The translations under genes and the position numbers were made by a program. Positions 34,570-42,299 of a DNA stretch of 62,673 bases are shown piece by piece. The notes below the pieces were generated by a model that ran no database searches, was not told the DNA's origin, and saw nothing but the letters and a program-made list of their open reading frames with translations. Source of the stretch: Patescibacteria group bacterium (GTDB lineage Bacteria; Patescibacteriota; Minisyncoccia; Phycocordibacterales; Phycocordibacteraceae); contig JAHJYC010000004.1 in assembly GCA_018826905.1 (NCBI GenBank), positions 1-62,673 on the forward strand, read 5' to 3'. Each line of letters opens with the position of its first letter. Position 1 is the first letter of the stretch.

Positions 34570-37203
34570 CTAACTCTTTTTCTTTTGCTTCTTAAACATC
34601 TTATTTAGATACACTCCCGTATGCGACGTCTCCATTTCAGCTACTTCTTCAGGAGTTCCCTTGGCGATAACCTTCCCACCACCAATTCCTCCTTCAGGTC
34701 CAAAGTCTATGAGATAGTCCGCTGACTTAATAACGTCCAAATTGTGTTCAATAACAACAACGGTGTTGCCTCGGCGAACTAATTCCTGAAGGATTTCAAT
34801 AAGCTTCTGAACATCGTCGTAATGCAGACCAACAGTAGGCTCGTCCAAAAGATAAATCGTCTTCATGGTTATAGGACGATACAACTCACTCGCAATCTTA
34901 ACGCGCTGTGCCTCTCCTCCTGAAAGAGTTGTTGCAGACTGACCAAGTGTTAAATACTGGAGGCCAGTAGAGTTAAGTGTTTCCAAACGATCGTTAATGG
35001 CAGGGATATCCTTAAAGAAAATCTCTGCTTCCTCAATAGTCATCTGAAGAACATCATAAATGTTCTTTCCACGATAGGTTACTTCCAACGTCTCTTTCAT
35101 ATATCGCGTGCCGTTACATACGTCACACACTACATACACCGTAGGTAAGAAGTGCATTTCAACTGCAATCATTCCATTTCCCTGACATGCTTCACAGCGT
35201 CCTCCTGCAACGTTGAAAGAGAACCGTCCTGGCTTCCATCCTCGCGCTCGTGCCTCAGAAGTAGCAGAGAACAGATCACGTATATGAGTGAAGGCCCCTG
35301 TATACGTTGCTGGGTTTGAACGAGGTGTTCTTCCAATAGGAGACTGGTCTATGAGCACGGCACGACCTATGTACTCAGTGCCTGTTATAGACGCACAGTG
35401 CTCTGGCTCTGTCTGCCTTCTGGCTAAGCGCTTTGCGATATTCTTATGCAGAATGTCGTAAAGGAAAGTGGACTTCCCAGATCCTGATACTCCAGTTATT
35501 CCAACGAGCTTTCCAAGCGGTACCTCAATGTTCTGATTCTTAAGGTTATGGAGTGTTGCTCCCTTTATCTTTATAGACCCCTTCTGAGAAGTTCTCCGCT
35601 CTTCTGGGATTTCAATACGCTTCTCGTCTCTTAAGTATGCAAGTGTTGAAGATCCTGACTCGTTTTTGGGAGCAGTTAAAAGCTCGTCTAACCACCCCTC
35701 TGCTACAACAGTACCCCCATGCACTCCAGCGCCCGGTCCTATGTCTAGAATGTAGTCTGCAGCATAGATAGTGTCCTCGTCGTGCTCAACTACAAGAATA
35801 GTGTTCCCAAGCTCCTTAAGGGAAAGCATGGTCTGTATCAAACGATCATTATCTCGCTGATGGAGGCCGATGGTCGGCTCATCAAGTACATAGAGTGCTC
35901 CAACGAGCCCTGTTCCTAATTGGGAAGCGAGGCGGATACGTTGCGCCTCTCCCCCTGAAAGAGTTGCTGCTGAACGGTTCAGAGTTAGATAATCCAAACC
36001 AACGTTCAGCATGAAATCTAGACGACTCGTAATCTCCCTTACGATCGGGTACGCGATCTCTGCTTTCATTTCAGAAAGCTGAAGACTATCCATGAACTCT
36101 CTTGCTTCCCGAATTGAGAAGTTTGTAAAATCAACGACATTTTTCCCAAGACCATCCTTCTTCGCACCCTTCAAATACACGCGCAGTGCCTCTGGACGAA
36201 GTCTCTTTCCCTCACAAACAGGACACACCTCAGAGGAGAACAAAGACTTTGTTCCTAGTCCGTTACAGTTCGGGCACGCTCCATACGGACTATTAAAAGA
36301 GAACAATCTCGGTTCTACTTCGGGGAACGATGTTCCATCATCTGGGCAGATGAACTTTGCAGAAAGCGTCTCAAGCGTCCCGTCTGCGTGCTTAATTTTA
36401 ACGAGTCCGTCACTCTCCTTTAGAGCAAGTTCTAGCGCTTCTGAAAGACGCTCCCTTGCAGCGTCTGGTGTACGCTCAAACTCTGAGACATATATAGAAT
36501 CAACGATTGCATCTATATCGTGTCGTTTGTTGCGATCAAGGGTAACCTTCTCGCGAAGTGAGTGCGGGGCTCCATCAACAAGTACTTTTTCAAACCCTTT
36601 TCCGAGCAAATCATATAAAAGTTGGTAGTACTCTCCTTTTCTGCCGACAACCACTGGCGCATAGATAACAATCGCCGTTTTATCAACAGCAACTCCCATA
36701 ACCTCCTCACTCTTTGCTTTTGAGCGAGCCTCAATACGCATTTGAATAAGACGTATCATTTCCTCTTTTGAGAGCTTCTCAATAGGAACATCATGATGAA
36801 TACAGTACGGCTGGCCAGCGCGCGCATACAAAACTCGCAAATAGTCATAAATCTCCGTTACTGTTGCTACAGTAGAGCGTGGATTGTTTGACCGAGACTT
36901 CTGATCTATGGAAATAGCTGGAGAGAGTCCTGTTATTTCATCAACATCAGGCTTTTGCATCTGATTGAGGAATTGACGTGCATATGCAGAGAGAGATTCT
37001 ACGTACCTTCTCTGTCCTTCGGCGAAAATAGTATCAAATGCAAAGGAGGATTTTCCGGAGCCTGAGAGTCCAGTAACAACCGTCATAGCACCCCGAGGAA
37101 ACTCAGTGTGTATGTTTTTAAGGTTATGGGTGCGTGCGCCCTTAACACGTATCCAATCCTCACCTACGTATTGTTCGTGTGTTGGTTTTTTAGCTTTCGC
37201 CAT
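34570..37203 (-). CDS. uvrA: Excinuclease ABC subunit A
   Basis: Damage-recognition ATPase of nucleotide excision repair. 877 residues from ATG 37203 (MAKAKKPTHEQYVGEDWIRVKG), preceded by a GGGGGA ribosome binding site. Two ABC modules are visible: Walker A GLSGSGKSSFAFDT near residue 47 and GVSGSGKSTFLYD in the second half, with two signatures of the type LSGGEAQR. Both zinc motifs are kept: CPNCNGLG with CPVCEGKRL, and CEACQGNG with CDVCNGTRY. The -10 TATACT is at 37245-37250. Part of a scattered uvr set with uvrC and uvrB. Confidence 0.97.
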   Translation of the reverse strand: MAKAKKPTHEQYVGEDWIRVKGARTHNLKNIHTEFPRGAMTVVTGLSGSGKSSFAFDTIFAEGQRRYVESLSAYARQFLNQMQKPDVDEITGLSPAISIDQKSRSNNPRSTVATVTEIYDYLRVLYARAGQPYCIHHDVPIEKLSKEEMIRLIQMRIEARSKAKSEEVMGVAVDKTAIVIYAPVVVGRKGEYYQLLYDLLGKGFEKVLVDGAPHSLREKVTLDRNKRHDIDAIVDSIYVSEFERTPDAARERLSEALELALKESDGLVKIKHADGTLETLSAKFICPDDGTSFPEVEPRLFSFNSPYGACPNCNGLGTKSLFSSEVCPVCEGKRLRPEALRVYLKGAKKDGLGKNVVDFTNFSIREAREFMDSLQLSEMKAEIAYPIVREITSRLDFMLNVGLDYLTLNRSAATLSGGEAQRIRLASQLGTGLVGALYVLDEPTIGLHQRDNDRLIQTMLSLKELGNTILVVEHDEDTIYAADYILDIGPGAGVHGGTVVAEGWLDELLTAPKNESGSSTLAYLRDEKRIEIPEERRTSQKGSIKIKGATLHNLKNQNIEVPLGKLVGITGVSGSGKSTFLYDILHKNIAKRLARRQTEPEHCASITGTEYIGRAVLIDQSPIGRTPRSNPATYTGAFTHIRDLFSATSEARARGWKPGRFSFNVAGGRCEACQGNGMIAVEMHFLPTVYVVCDVCNGTRYMKETLEVTYRGKNIYDVLQMTIEEAEIFFKDIPAINDRLETLNSTGLQYLTLGQSATTLSGGEAQRVKIASELYRPITMKTIYLLDEPTVGLHYDDVQKLIEILQELVRRGNTVVVIEHNLDVIKSADYLIDFGPEGGIGGGKVIAKGTPEEVAEMETSHTGVYLNKMFKKQKKKS

Positions 37204-37244
37204 ATACAGAAATCCCCCGCCCATGGAGGGACAGGTTCAAATGG

Positions 37245-37250
37245 AGTATA
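37245..37250 (-). promoter_or_regulatory. -10 box of uvrA
   Basis: Reverse-strand TATACT, 41 nt before ATG 37203. Unlike most promoters here, it leaves a leader that contains a ribosome binding site. Confidence 0.5.
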
Positions 37251-37259
37251 GCATGGAGC

Positions 37260-37649
37260 CTATTCGCTCGCTGAAGAAGCGAGCAAGCTTCCAATCTTTC
37301 CAACAATCTCTTCAATAGCTACCTCAGCTTTAATAAGGTAGTCGTTCGCTCCGAGTGATTTTGCGCGATCTATATCGGCTTGAGCTCCAAGATTAGAGAC
37401 GACAATAATGGGGACATTTTTAAGCTCATCGGTGCGTGAGCGGATTGCCTCTAGTACTGCAAACCCATCAACAGTGGGAAGCATGAGATCTAGAAGAACA
37501 AGAACAGGCTTATTCTCCTCAAGAAGCTTTAGAGCTTCATTTCCATCAGAGGCATAGAGCGTCTGATATTTTCCAGCAAGGGTGTGCCCCAAAAGGTTTT
37601 TAAGGATTGGGTCGTCTTCTACAACGAGAATAAACTTTGTTTCAGCCAT
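37260..37649 (-). CDS. Single-domain response regulator (receiver only)
   Basis: 129 residues from ATG 37649 (MAETKFILVVEDDPILKNLL). The CheY-like receiver fold is complete: acidic pair EDD near residue 12, phospho-acceptor Asp in VLLDLMLPTVDG (about residue 55), Ser/Thr switch in IIVVSNLG, and lysine in DYLIKAEV. There is no output domain, so it must act through a partner. TATACT ends 7 nt before the ATG. A histidine kinase lies four genes upstream (41199-42281), and the two may be cognate. Confidence 0.92.
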   Translation of the reverse strand: MAETKFILVVEDDPILKNLLGHTLAGKYQTLYASDGNEALKLLEENKPVLVLLDLMLPTVDGFAVLEAIRSRTDELKNVPIIVVSNLGAQADIDRAKSLGANDYLIKAEVAIEEIVGKIGSLLASSASE

Positions 37650-37656
37650 GCGTAAG

Positions 37657-37662
37657 AGTATA
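37657..37662 (-). promoter_or_regulatory. -10 box of the response regulator gene (leaderless)
   Basis: Reverse-strand TATACT ends 7 nt before ATG 37649. It sits between that start codon and the stop codon of the upstream gene. Confidence 0.6.
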
Positions 37663-37668
37663 CCACCC

Positions 37669-39453
37669 CTATGAGAGCTCGTCTGGACGCGTAAAGAGGA
37701 GTGAGTCCGGGAGCCTAAACAATCCCTCATCATTCCTCTTCTGCTCAATGATATGAGCCATAAATCCGGCAGAGCGTGGGAGCACAAATAGCGCATTAAA
37801 GAACTCAGCATCGGCGAGGATTTCCAACTCTTTCTGAGAATATCCTTCGCACTCAGAAAGAATGTCCAAAGTTAGCGCAGCGATAGCACCATCAACGTTA
37901 AGAATTAGAGAACCATTCTTTCCTGTTGTTACCGCTTCAACAGAGCGAGCAAAAGAGAAGTATTTTGAATGTTCTAACAGATTCGTAAAGGCTTCAATAG
38001 AAGCTACGCGAGGGTCGGGCATCCCTACGCGATACTTCTTATGACCAATACCGAGTATCAGGTTCCCCTCCTTAGTTGTCTCCTCTACAAAGGATACAGC
38101 TGAAGCATTCTGAGCAACTCCCCGCATCCACAGACGAGCCGCGTCGTTAATGGCTCCTCCAAAGCGTGGCCCGATGGTTAGAAGTCCCGCAGAAAGCGAT
38201 GAAACGAGATCCTTTCCTGCCCTCGCTGTAATCATAGAAGTTACTGCGCCAGAGACATGGCCTCCATGATCTATAAGCAACTTCCCAACTGCCTCAAAGA
38301 AAGCCTTTGAAATAGGGGAGGTTAACTCCTTCCCAAGCATTCCTCCTACAGCACTACTCATAAACGATGTCTCTGTTGGAACAATCTTTCCGTTCTCTAC
38401 AAACTGAGGCACCTCATGAACATTTAGCACTTCTCTTGTAGATAAAATACTTGCACGCCGAGCGAGCAGTGGACTTATATCTACAACAGGATCGTCTCCT
38501 GCACTTTCAGGCAGTGATTCAAGCGCTTCAAGGAACTCTGGGAACGAATCTGCGGCCATAACCCCAACAGAGCGAAGCGCCTCGCGCTTAGCTCTTGCGC
38601 TTTCATCTTTGTGAGAGACCAACGCTTTTGCATGACCAAACTGCACATGAGTATCAAATGACTCATCAATGATGCCCGCGATATATGCAACAACTGGTTT
38701 GGTAAGCTTCTTTGAGCGTATGAGTTCAACAATCTCATACTCATCAACACCGCCAAGTTCCCCAAAGTACGCAATTCCTTTTGTGTCTGGGTCTTCCTCT
38801 GCCAAAGAAAGTACTTCAGTTAGGGAAGAGACAGGGAAGCGATCTCCACCAATACAAAAGGCAAAAGAGAGTCTTTTCCCCGCCTTAGACACTGCATGAA
38901 TAAGTTCCCCTGTCATACCTCCTGAAGTTGAAACAACTGCCACAGACCCTTTTGTAAGAAGGGTGTTAGATACAATTTGAGATGCATCAACTCCACCAAT
39001 GGCACCAAGTTTAAGCGCTCCTGGAACAAGGAGCCCTACCCCCGATGGTCCGGCAATTATTTTACTGCCTCCATAAGAAGCAATAAGATCCGTTGCGTGC
39101 GCTTCTGGTACGTTTTCAGCAAAGATATGTGCCCCAAACGCATCTGGAAAAACACTAAAGAATGCTGTTGTTGATTCAGCAGCGCGTCTTCCTGATTGAA
39201 CGTTTAAAAGAAATTGTACTCGCCCATGTAAAGCAGTTGGAATATCTGCAAAGTTTTTATAGCAAGGAAGAAGTATTTCTTTAGTTCCCCAAAAGAACTT
39301 CTGAGATTTTCTTCCGCTTGTTACTAGAGCGAGTATGCTCTGTTCGTTGCCAGAGAGGTAATCAAAATCAAGAATAGACTGCACTATTTTGGGGTGATTT
39401 CCTGAGACAACTATTCCTTGTTGTTCGGCTCGTATACTCTCAAGTATCGTCAT
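37669..39453 (-). CDS. aclA: ATP-citrate lyase-like large subunit (CoA-ligase plus citrate synthase domains)
   Basis: 594 residues. The N-terminal half resembles succinyl-CoA synthetase alpha: GPSGVGLLVPG, STSGGMTGELIHAVS, and the phosphohistidine loop VQFGHAKA. The C-terminal ~250 residues match the citrate synthase-like module of ATP-citrate lyase: IGPRFGGAINDAARLW, GIGHKKYRVGMPDPRV (catalytic His), LILNVDGAIAALTLDIL and FVLPRSAGFMAHIIEQKR. Expected reaction: citrate + CoA + ATP to acetyl-CoA + oxaloacetate. No other TCA genes are in the window, so the substrate could be another 2-hydroxy-tricarboxylate. It follows the small subunit gene by 9 nt. Confidence 0.85.
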   Translation of the reverse strand: MTILESIRAEQQGIVVSGNHPKIVQSILDFDYLSGNEQSILALVTSGRKSQKFFWGTKEILLPCYKNFADIPTALHGRVQFLLNVQSGRRAAESTTAFFSVFPDAFGAHIFAENVPEAHATDLIASYGGSKIIAGPSGVGLLVPGALKLGAIGGVDASQIVSNTLLTKGSVAVVSTSGGMTGELIHAVSKAGKRLSFAFCIGGDRFPVSSLTEVLSLAEEDPDTKGIAYFGELGGVDEYEIVELIRSKKLTKPVVAYIAGIIDESFDTHVQFGHAKALVSHKDESARAKREALRSVGVMAADSFPEFLEALESLPESAGDDPVVDISPLLARRASILSTREVLNVHEVPQFVENGKIVPTETSFMSSAVGGMLGKELTSPISKAFFEAVGKLLIDHGGHVSGAVTSMITARAGKDLVSSLSAGLLTIGPRFGGAINDAARLWMRGVAQNASAVSFVEETTKEGNLILGIGHKKYRVGMPDPRVASIEAFTNLLEHSKYFSFARSVEAVTTGKNGSLILNVDGAIAALTLDILSECEGYSQKELEILADAEFFNALFVLPRSAGFMAHIIEQKRNDEGLFRLPDSLLFTRPDELS

Positions 39454-39462
39454 ACTTCTATG

Positions 39463-40611
39463 CTATAGCGTAGCAACGGCATCGTCTACTGCCTCAGTTA
39501 TGGCAGTAGACGAACCGTATACAACTCCGAGTAATCCTTCTTTAGTAAGAAACTCCTTCATATGTGAAAGACCTTCTTTTTCATTTGGCCCTCCTCTACG
39601 AACAAACACACGCACACCATCTCTCCTTAACGATTCTGCTGTTTCAGACAATGCATCCTCAATACCAGCAAACGTAGTTTTTACATCAGTAAAGTTCGCT
39701 ACGCCTCCTGCAATAACAAGGGTTTTCTTCTTTGCCTTTGAAGCAAGCAACAGCGCTAGTACCTCCTTCGCATATAAATACGTCTCTTCGCGAGTTGGTC
39801 CACCACTGTACTCTCCATAGTTTCCAATCTCAGAGCCCATTCCTTTTAGCGCCGCCTCGTCAGCCGCAACAATACTGCCGCCTCCTCCAGACAAAAGGAA
39901 GAAGATGCTTCCGTTTGGGTTAAGAACCTTCAACTTCAAAGATGCTGGTGTTGTCTTTTGTAGTTCCGAAATCGTAGCTTCAGCAGCGTGCGCAGCAGAT
40001 GCTTCAGTTATGTCTGCATCAGTCCAACCGTCTCTCACGAAAAATTGAGCGGCACTGTCAACAAGCACAGCAGCGTCTAGTAGGTACACTGTATCTTCTC
40101 GCACAACTAATGGGTTAATCTCAAGGAAAGAGAAGTGCTGCTGAACAAAGACAGCGAGGAGTCGTTGTAAAAATGTCTCAGGGAGACCCGTGTCGTTTGA
40201 AATTGCAGGGATAGAGTCTGCAGTTAGCATGGATTGTGTTAGAGACTCTGGGTGCTCTTCTATATCTATTCCTCCCACTCTCGCATGAAGAAGACGAATA
40301 CCTGTTCGCACTCGCTCAAGTGAAAGATACTGCTCTTCAGATTGCTCATGAGGAACGAGCTCTTCTACGAGGAAAGATGAAAAACCACGCTTCTCCCATT
40401 CCTTAAGTTGCCCTGCAATTTTCTGTGGAGCTATATCAACAGCAACTAGTCCCTGCTTCATACGCTTTTTGATTCCTTGGTCCACTTTAACAACAAGAGG
40501 TGCATCTTTTGGGAAAGAAATCCTTGATGTAGAAGAAAGAGCAACACCAGAATAGGTGTCTCCTAGAAGAAGTCGCTTTGCACTGTACTCAGTTATTTTT
40601 ACGCGTGCCAT
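39463..40611 (-). CDS. aclB: ATP-citrate lyase-like small subunit (ATP-grasp)
   Basis: 382 residues. The N-terminal part is an ATP-grasp fold like succinyl-CoA synthetase beta: ITEYSAKRLLLGDTY, LVVKVDQGIKKRMKQGLVAVDI and FLEINPLVVREDTVYLLDAAVLVD. The C-terminal part resembles the citrate-binding domain of ATP-citrate lyase: FFLLSGGGGSIVAADEA, GEYSGGPTREETYLYAKEVL and VIAGGVANFTDV. This layout and the adjacent large subunit give a two-subunit AclBA-type enzyme, as in bacteria that use the reverse TCA cycle. It begins 3 nt after a GNAT gene. Confidence 0.83.
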   Translation of the reverse strand: MARVKITEYSAKRLLLGDTYSGVALSSTSRISFPKDAPLVVKVDQGIKKRMKQGLVAVDIAPQKIAGQLKEWEKRGFSSFLVEELVPHEQSEEQYLSLERVRTGIRLLHARVGGIDIEEHPESLTQSMLTADSIPAISNDTGLPETFLQRLLAVFVQQHFSFLEINPLVVREDTVYLLDAAVLVDSAAQFFVRDGWTDADITEASAAHAAEATISELQKTTPASLKLKVLNPNGSIFFLLSGGGGSIVAADEAALKGMGSEIGNYGEYSGGPTREETYLYAKEVLALLLASKAKKKTLVIAGGVANFTDVKTTFAGIEDALSETAESLRRDGVRVFVRRGGPNEKEGLSHMKEFLTKEGLLGVVYGSSTAITEAVDDAVATL

Positions 40612-40614
40612 ACA

Positions 40615-41196
40615 TTAAATAGTGCTAGGAAGTGTCATAAGGACTCTACCTGCATGCTCTTGGTAACTATGCTCAATAAAGCCAAGTTTCGCATATAGCG
40701 CCTTCCCTGCCTGGTTATCAGAACCTGTTTCTAGCCAAATACTTCTGTCTGGACGAAGCATAGTGTAGGTAGTCAGTGCAAACTTTCCAAACGGAGTCAT
40801 AATCCCCTTTCCTCTATACGGGGGATACGAGCGAAATGCCACGGTGTCCCACAGACCCTTCTCCTTATGCGGAGGATTCTCCGGACCAAACCAAATAATA
40901 GCCGCAAGCTCGCCAGTCGCTGACACTAAAGCAAATGGCGTACGGTCTTTCATATACCATGCTTCATAGGAGTTCTCTACAAATCGTCTGTAGTCAGAGG
41001 TATTCGCCTGAAGTTCTGTGTCCTCCTCGTTGCGAGCATGTTGTTTAAGTTTCTCTACCATGTCTTTTGAAAGACCAATTTGAATTGAAAGAGCTTCTCC
41101 GTCAGGCAACGACATCCCTCCAATAGACATGGCTTCGTACAGAGAAAGGGGAAGCTCTGCGGTTATATCTTTTCCTGCAACAATTGGTTTTTCCAT
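40615..41196 (-). CDS. GNAT-family N-acetyltransferase
   Basis: 193 residues. The C-terminal half shows the GNAT core: a strand ALVSATGELAAIIWFG, the acetyl-CoA pyrophosphate loop YRGKGIMTPFGKFAL (R/Q-x-x-G-x-G/A type), and WLETGSDNQAGKALYAKLGF with the closing motif B. The first 80 residues are a variable substrate region. Substrate unknown. It lies 2 nt after the histidine kinase and 3 nt before aclB, so all are probably on one transcript. It could acetylate one of its operon partners, but this is speculative. Confidence 0.85.
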   Translation of the reverse strand: MEKPIVAGKDITAELPLSLYEAMSIGGMSLPDGEALSIQIGLSKDMVEKLKQHARNEEDTELQANTSDYRRFVENSYEAWYMKDRTPFALVSATGELAAIIWFGPENPPHKEKGLWDTVAFRSYPPYRGKGIMTPFGKFALTTYTMLRPDRSIWLETGSDNQAGKALYAKLGFIEHSYQEHAGRVLMTLPSTI

Positions 41197-41198
41197 AT

Positions 41199-42281
41199 TT
41201 ATCCAAAGGGGAGTGACAGAGTAAAGGTTGTTCCAGGACCCGCATCATTAGCCGAGAAGCTTAAATCACCACCCTGGTCTGTTGCGATGGTGCGAGCAAT
41301 ATACAGACCAAGACCATTTCCTCCATTTTGCTTTGTAACAGCATTCGGAGCACGATAAAAGCGCTCAAAGATATTTCCCTTGTCTTCAGGAGCAATACCA
41401 ATACCTGTATCACGAATACGAACATATACTCGTCCTGGTGCTACTTCAGTAGTCACACGTACATTCCCCCCTCTCGGGGTATAGCGTATAGCATTCTCAA
41501 CCAGATTATTCAGAATCCAGCGAGTTCTTTCCCTGTCTATACGAACAGAAGGCAGCACCTCTCCACTCTTCTCAAAGAGCAAATTCACTCCTTCTTTTAC
41601 GGAAAGCTCAGAGAAATCTTGCGTTACTTCATCCACAAGAGCGTTTAGATCTGTAGGCTTTAGATCATACTTGTACTTGCCAGACTCAATGCTTGAAATA
41701 TCAAGCAGAGTTCCAACCACTGCAACAAGCTGATGGCTCTTTTCTCGTGCACTTGCTACAAGTGCCTTCTGCTCTTCAGTCAGCGGCTCTAGTTCAAGTG
41801 CTTCTAGTGCCCACCTAATACCAGTGAGAGGCGTACGGAGCTGATGCGCTGCTGTTGAAATAAAGTCAGACTTAACACGAGATACTTCAACGTCATGCCT
41901 GTGTGCCTCTTCTACACGCTGAGCAAAAGAACCAAACTCTCTACTAAAGTTTTTTATTTCCTTTGGCATGCCTTTAGAGTCTGGGAGTTCAGCAAGCGTT
42001 CCTGAAGCAGAAAATGCTTCCATGGTATTTGTTATTTTCCTTACTGGATCTGCGATGTACTTGCCAACTGCCCAAAAGACAAAAAGAAGTAAAAGAATTG
42101 AAACAAGTAAAGAAAGAACTGATATCTGAAGTACTGCTGTTTGGAGCGATGCACTGGTCTCCAGGTTGGTTACTAGAGGAGTTAAATGTACGCGAAGGAA
42201 CATCCCGATGACACTAATTACTCCTATAGTAAGGACAAAAACACCCGAGAGAAGGGCGGCCATGAATAGCCGAATAGTCAT
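41199..42281 (-). CDS. Sensor histidine kinase
   Basis: 360 residues. Two membrane helices (about 7-30 and 50-74) with only a short loop between them, then a HAMP-like region and the kinase core. H-box AAHQLRTPLTGIRW (H around residue 147), N-box NNLVENAIRYTPRGG, G1 DTGIGIAPEDKG, F-box IFERFYRA and G2 NGLGLYIARTI are all present. The small outside loop suggests that it senses a membrane or intracellular signal. Heads a gene run to GNAT, aclB and aclA, and a receiver-only regulator follows that run. Confidence 0.94.
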   Translation of the reverse strand: MTIRLFMAALLSGVFVLTIGVISVIGMFLRVHLTPLVTNLETSASLQTAVLQISVLSLLVSILLLLFVFWAVGKYIADPVRKITNTMEAFSASGTLAELPDSKGMPKEIKNFSREFGSFAQRVEEAHRHDVEVSRVKSDFISTAAHQLRTPLTGIRWALEALELEPLTEEQKALVASAREKSHQLVAVVGTLLDISSIESGKYKYDLKPTDLNALVDEVTQDFSELSVKEGVNLLFEKSGEVLPSVRIDRERTRWILNNLVENAIRYTPRGGNVRVTTEVAPGRVYVRIRDTGIGIAPEDKGNIFERFYRAPNAVTKQNGGNGLGLYIARTIATDQGGDLSFSANDAGPGTTFTLSLPFG

Positions 42282-42288
42282 ATCTGAG

Positions 42289-42294
42289 ATAGTA
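42289..42294 (-). promoter_or_regulatory. -10 box of the histidine kinase gene (leaderless)
   Basis: Reverse-strand TACTAT ends 7 nt before ATG 42281, just beyond the uvrB stop codon. Confidence 0.45.
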
Positions 42295-42299
42295 GCATG

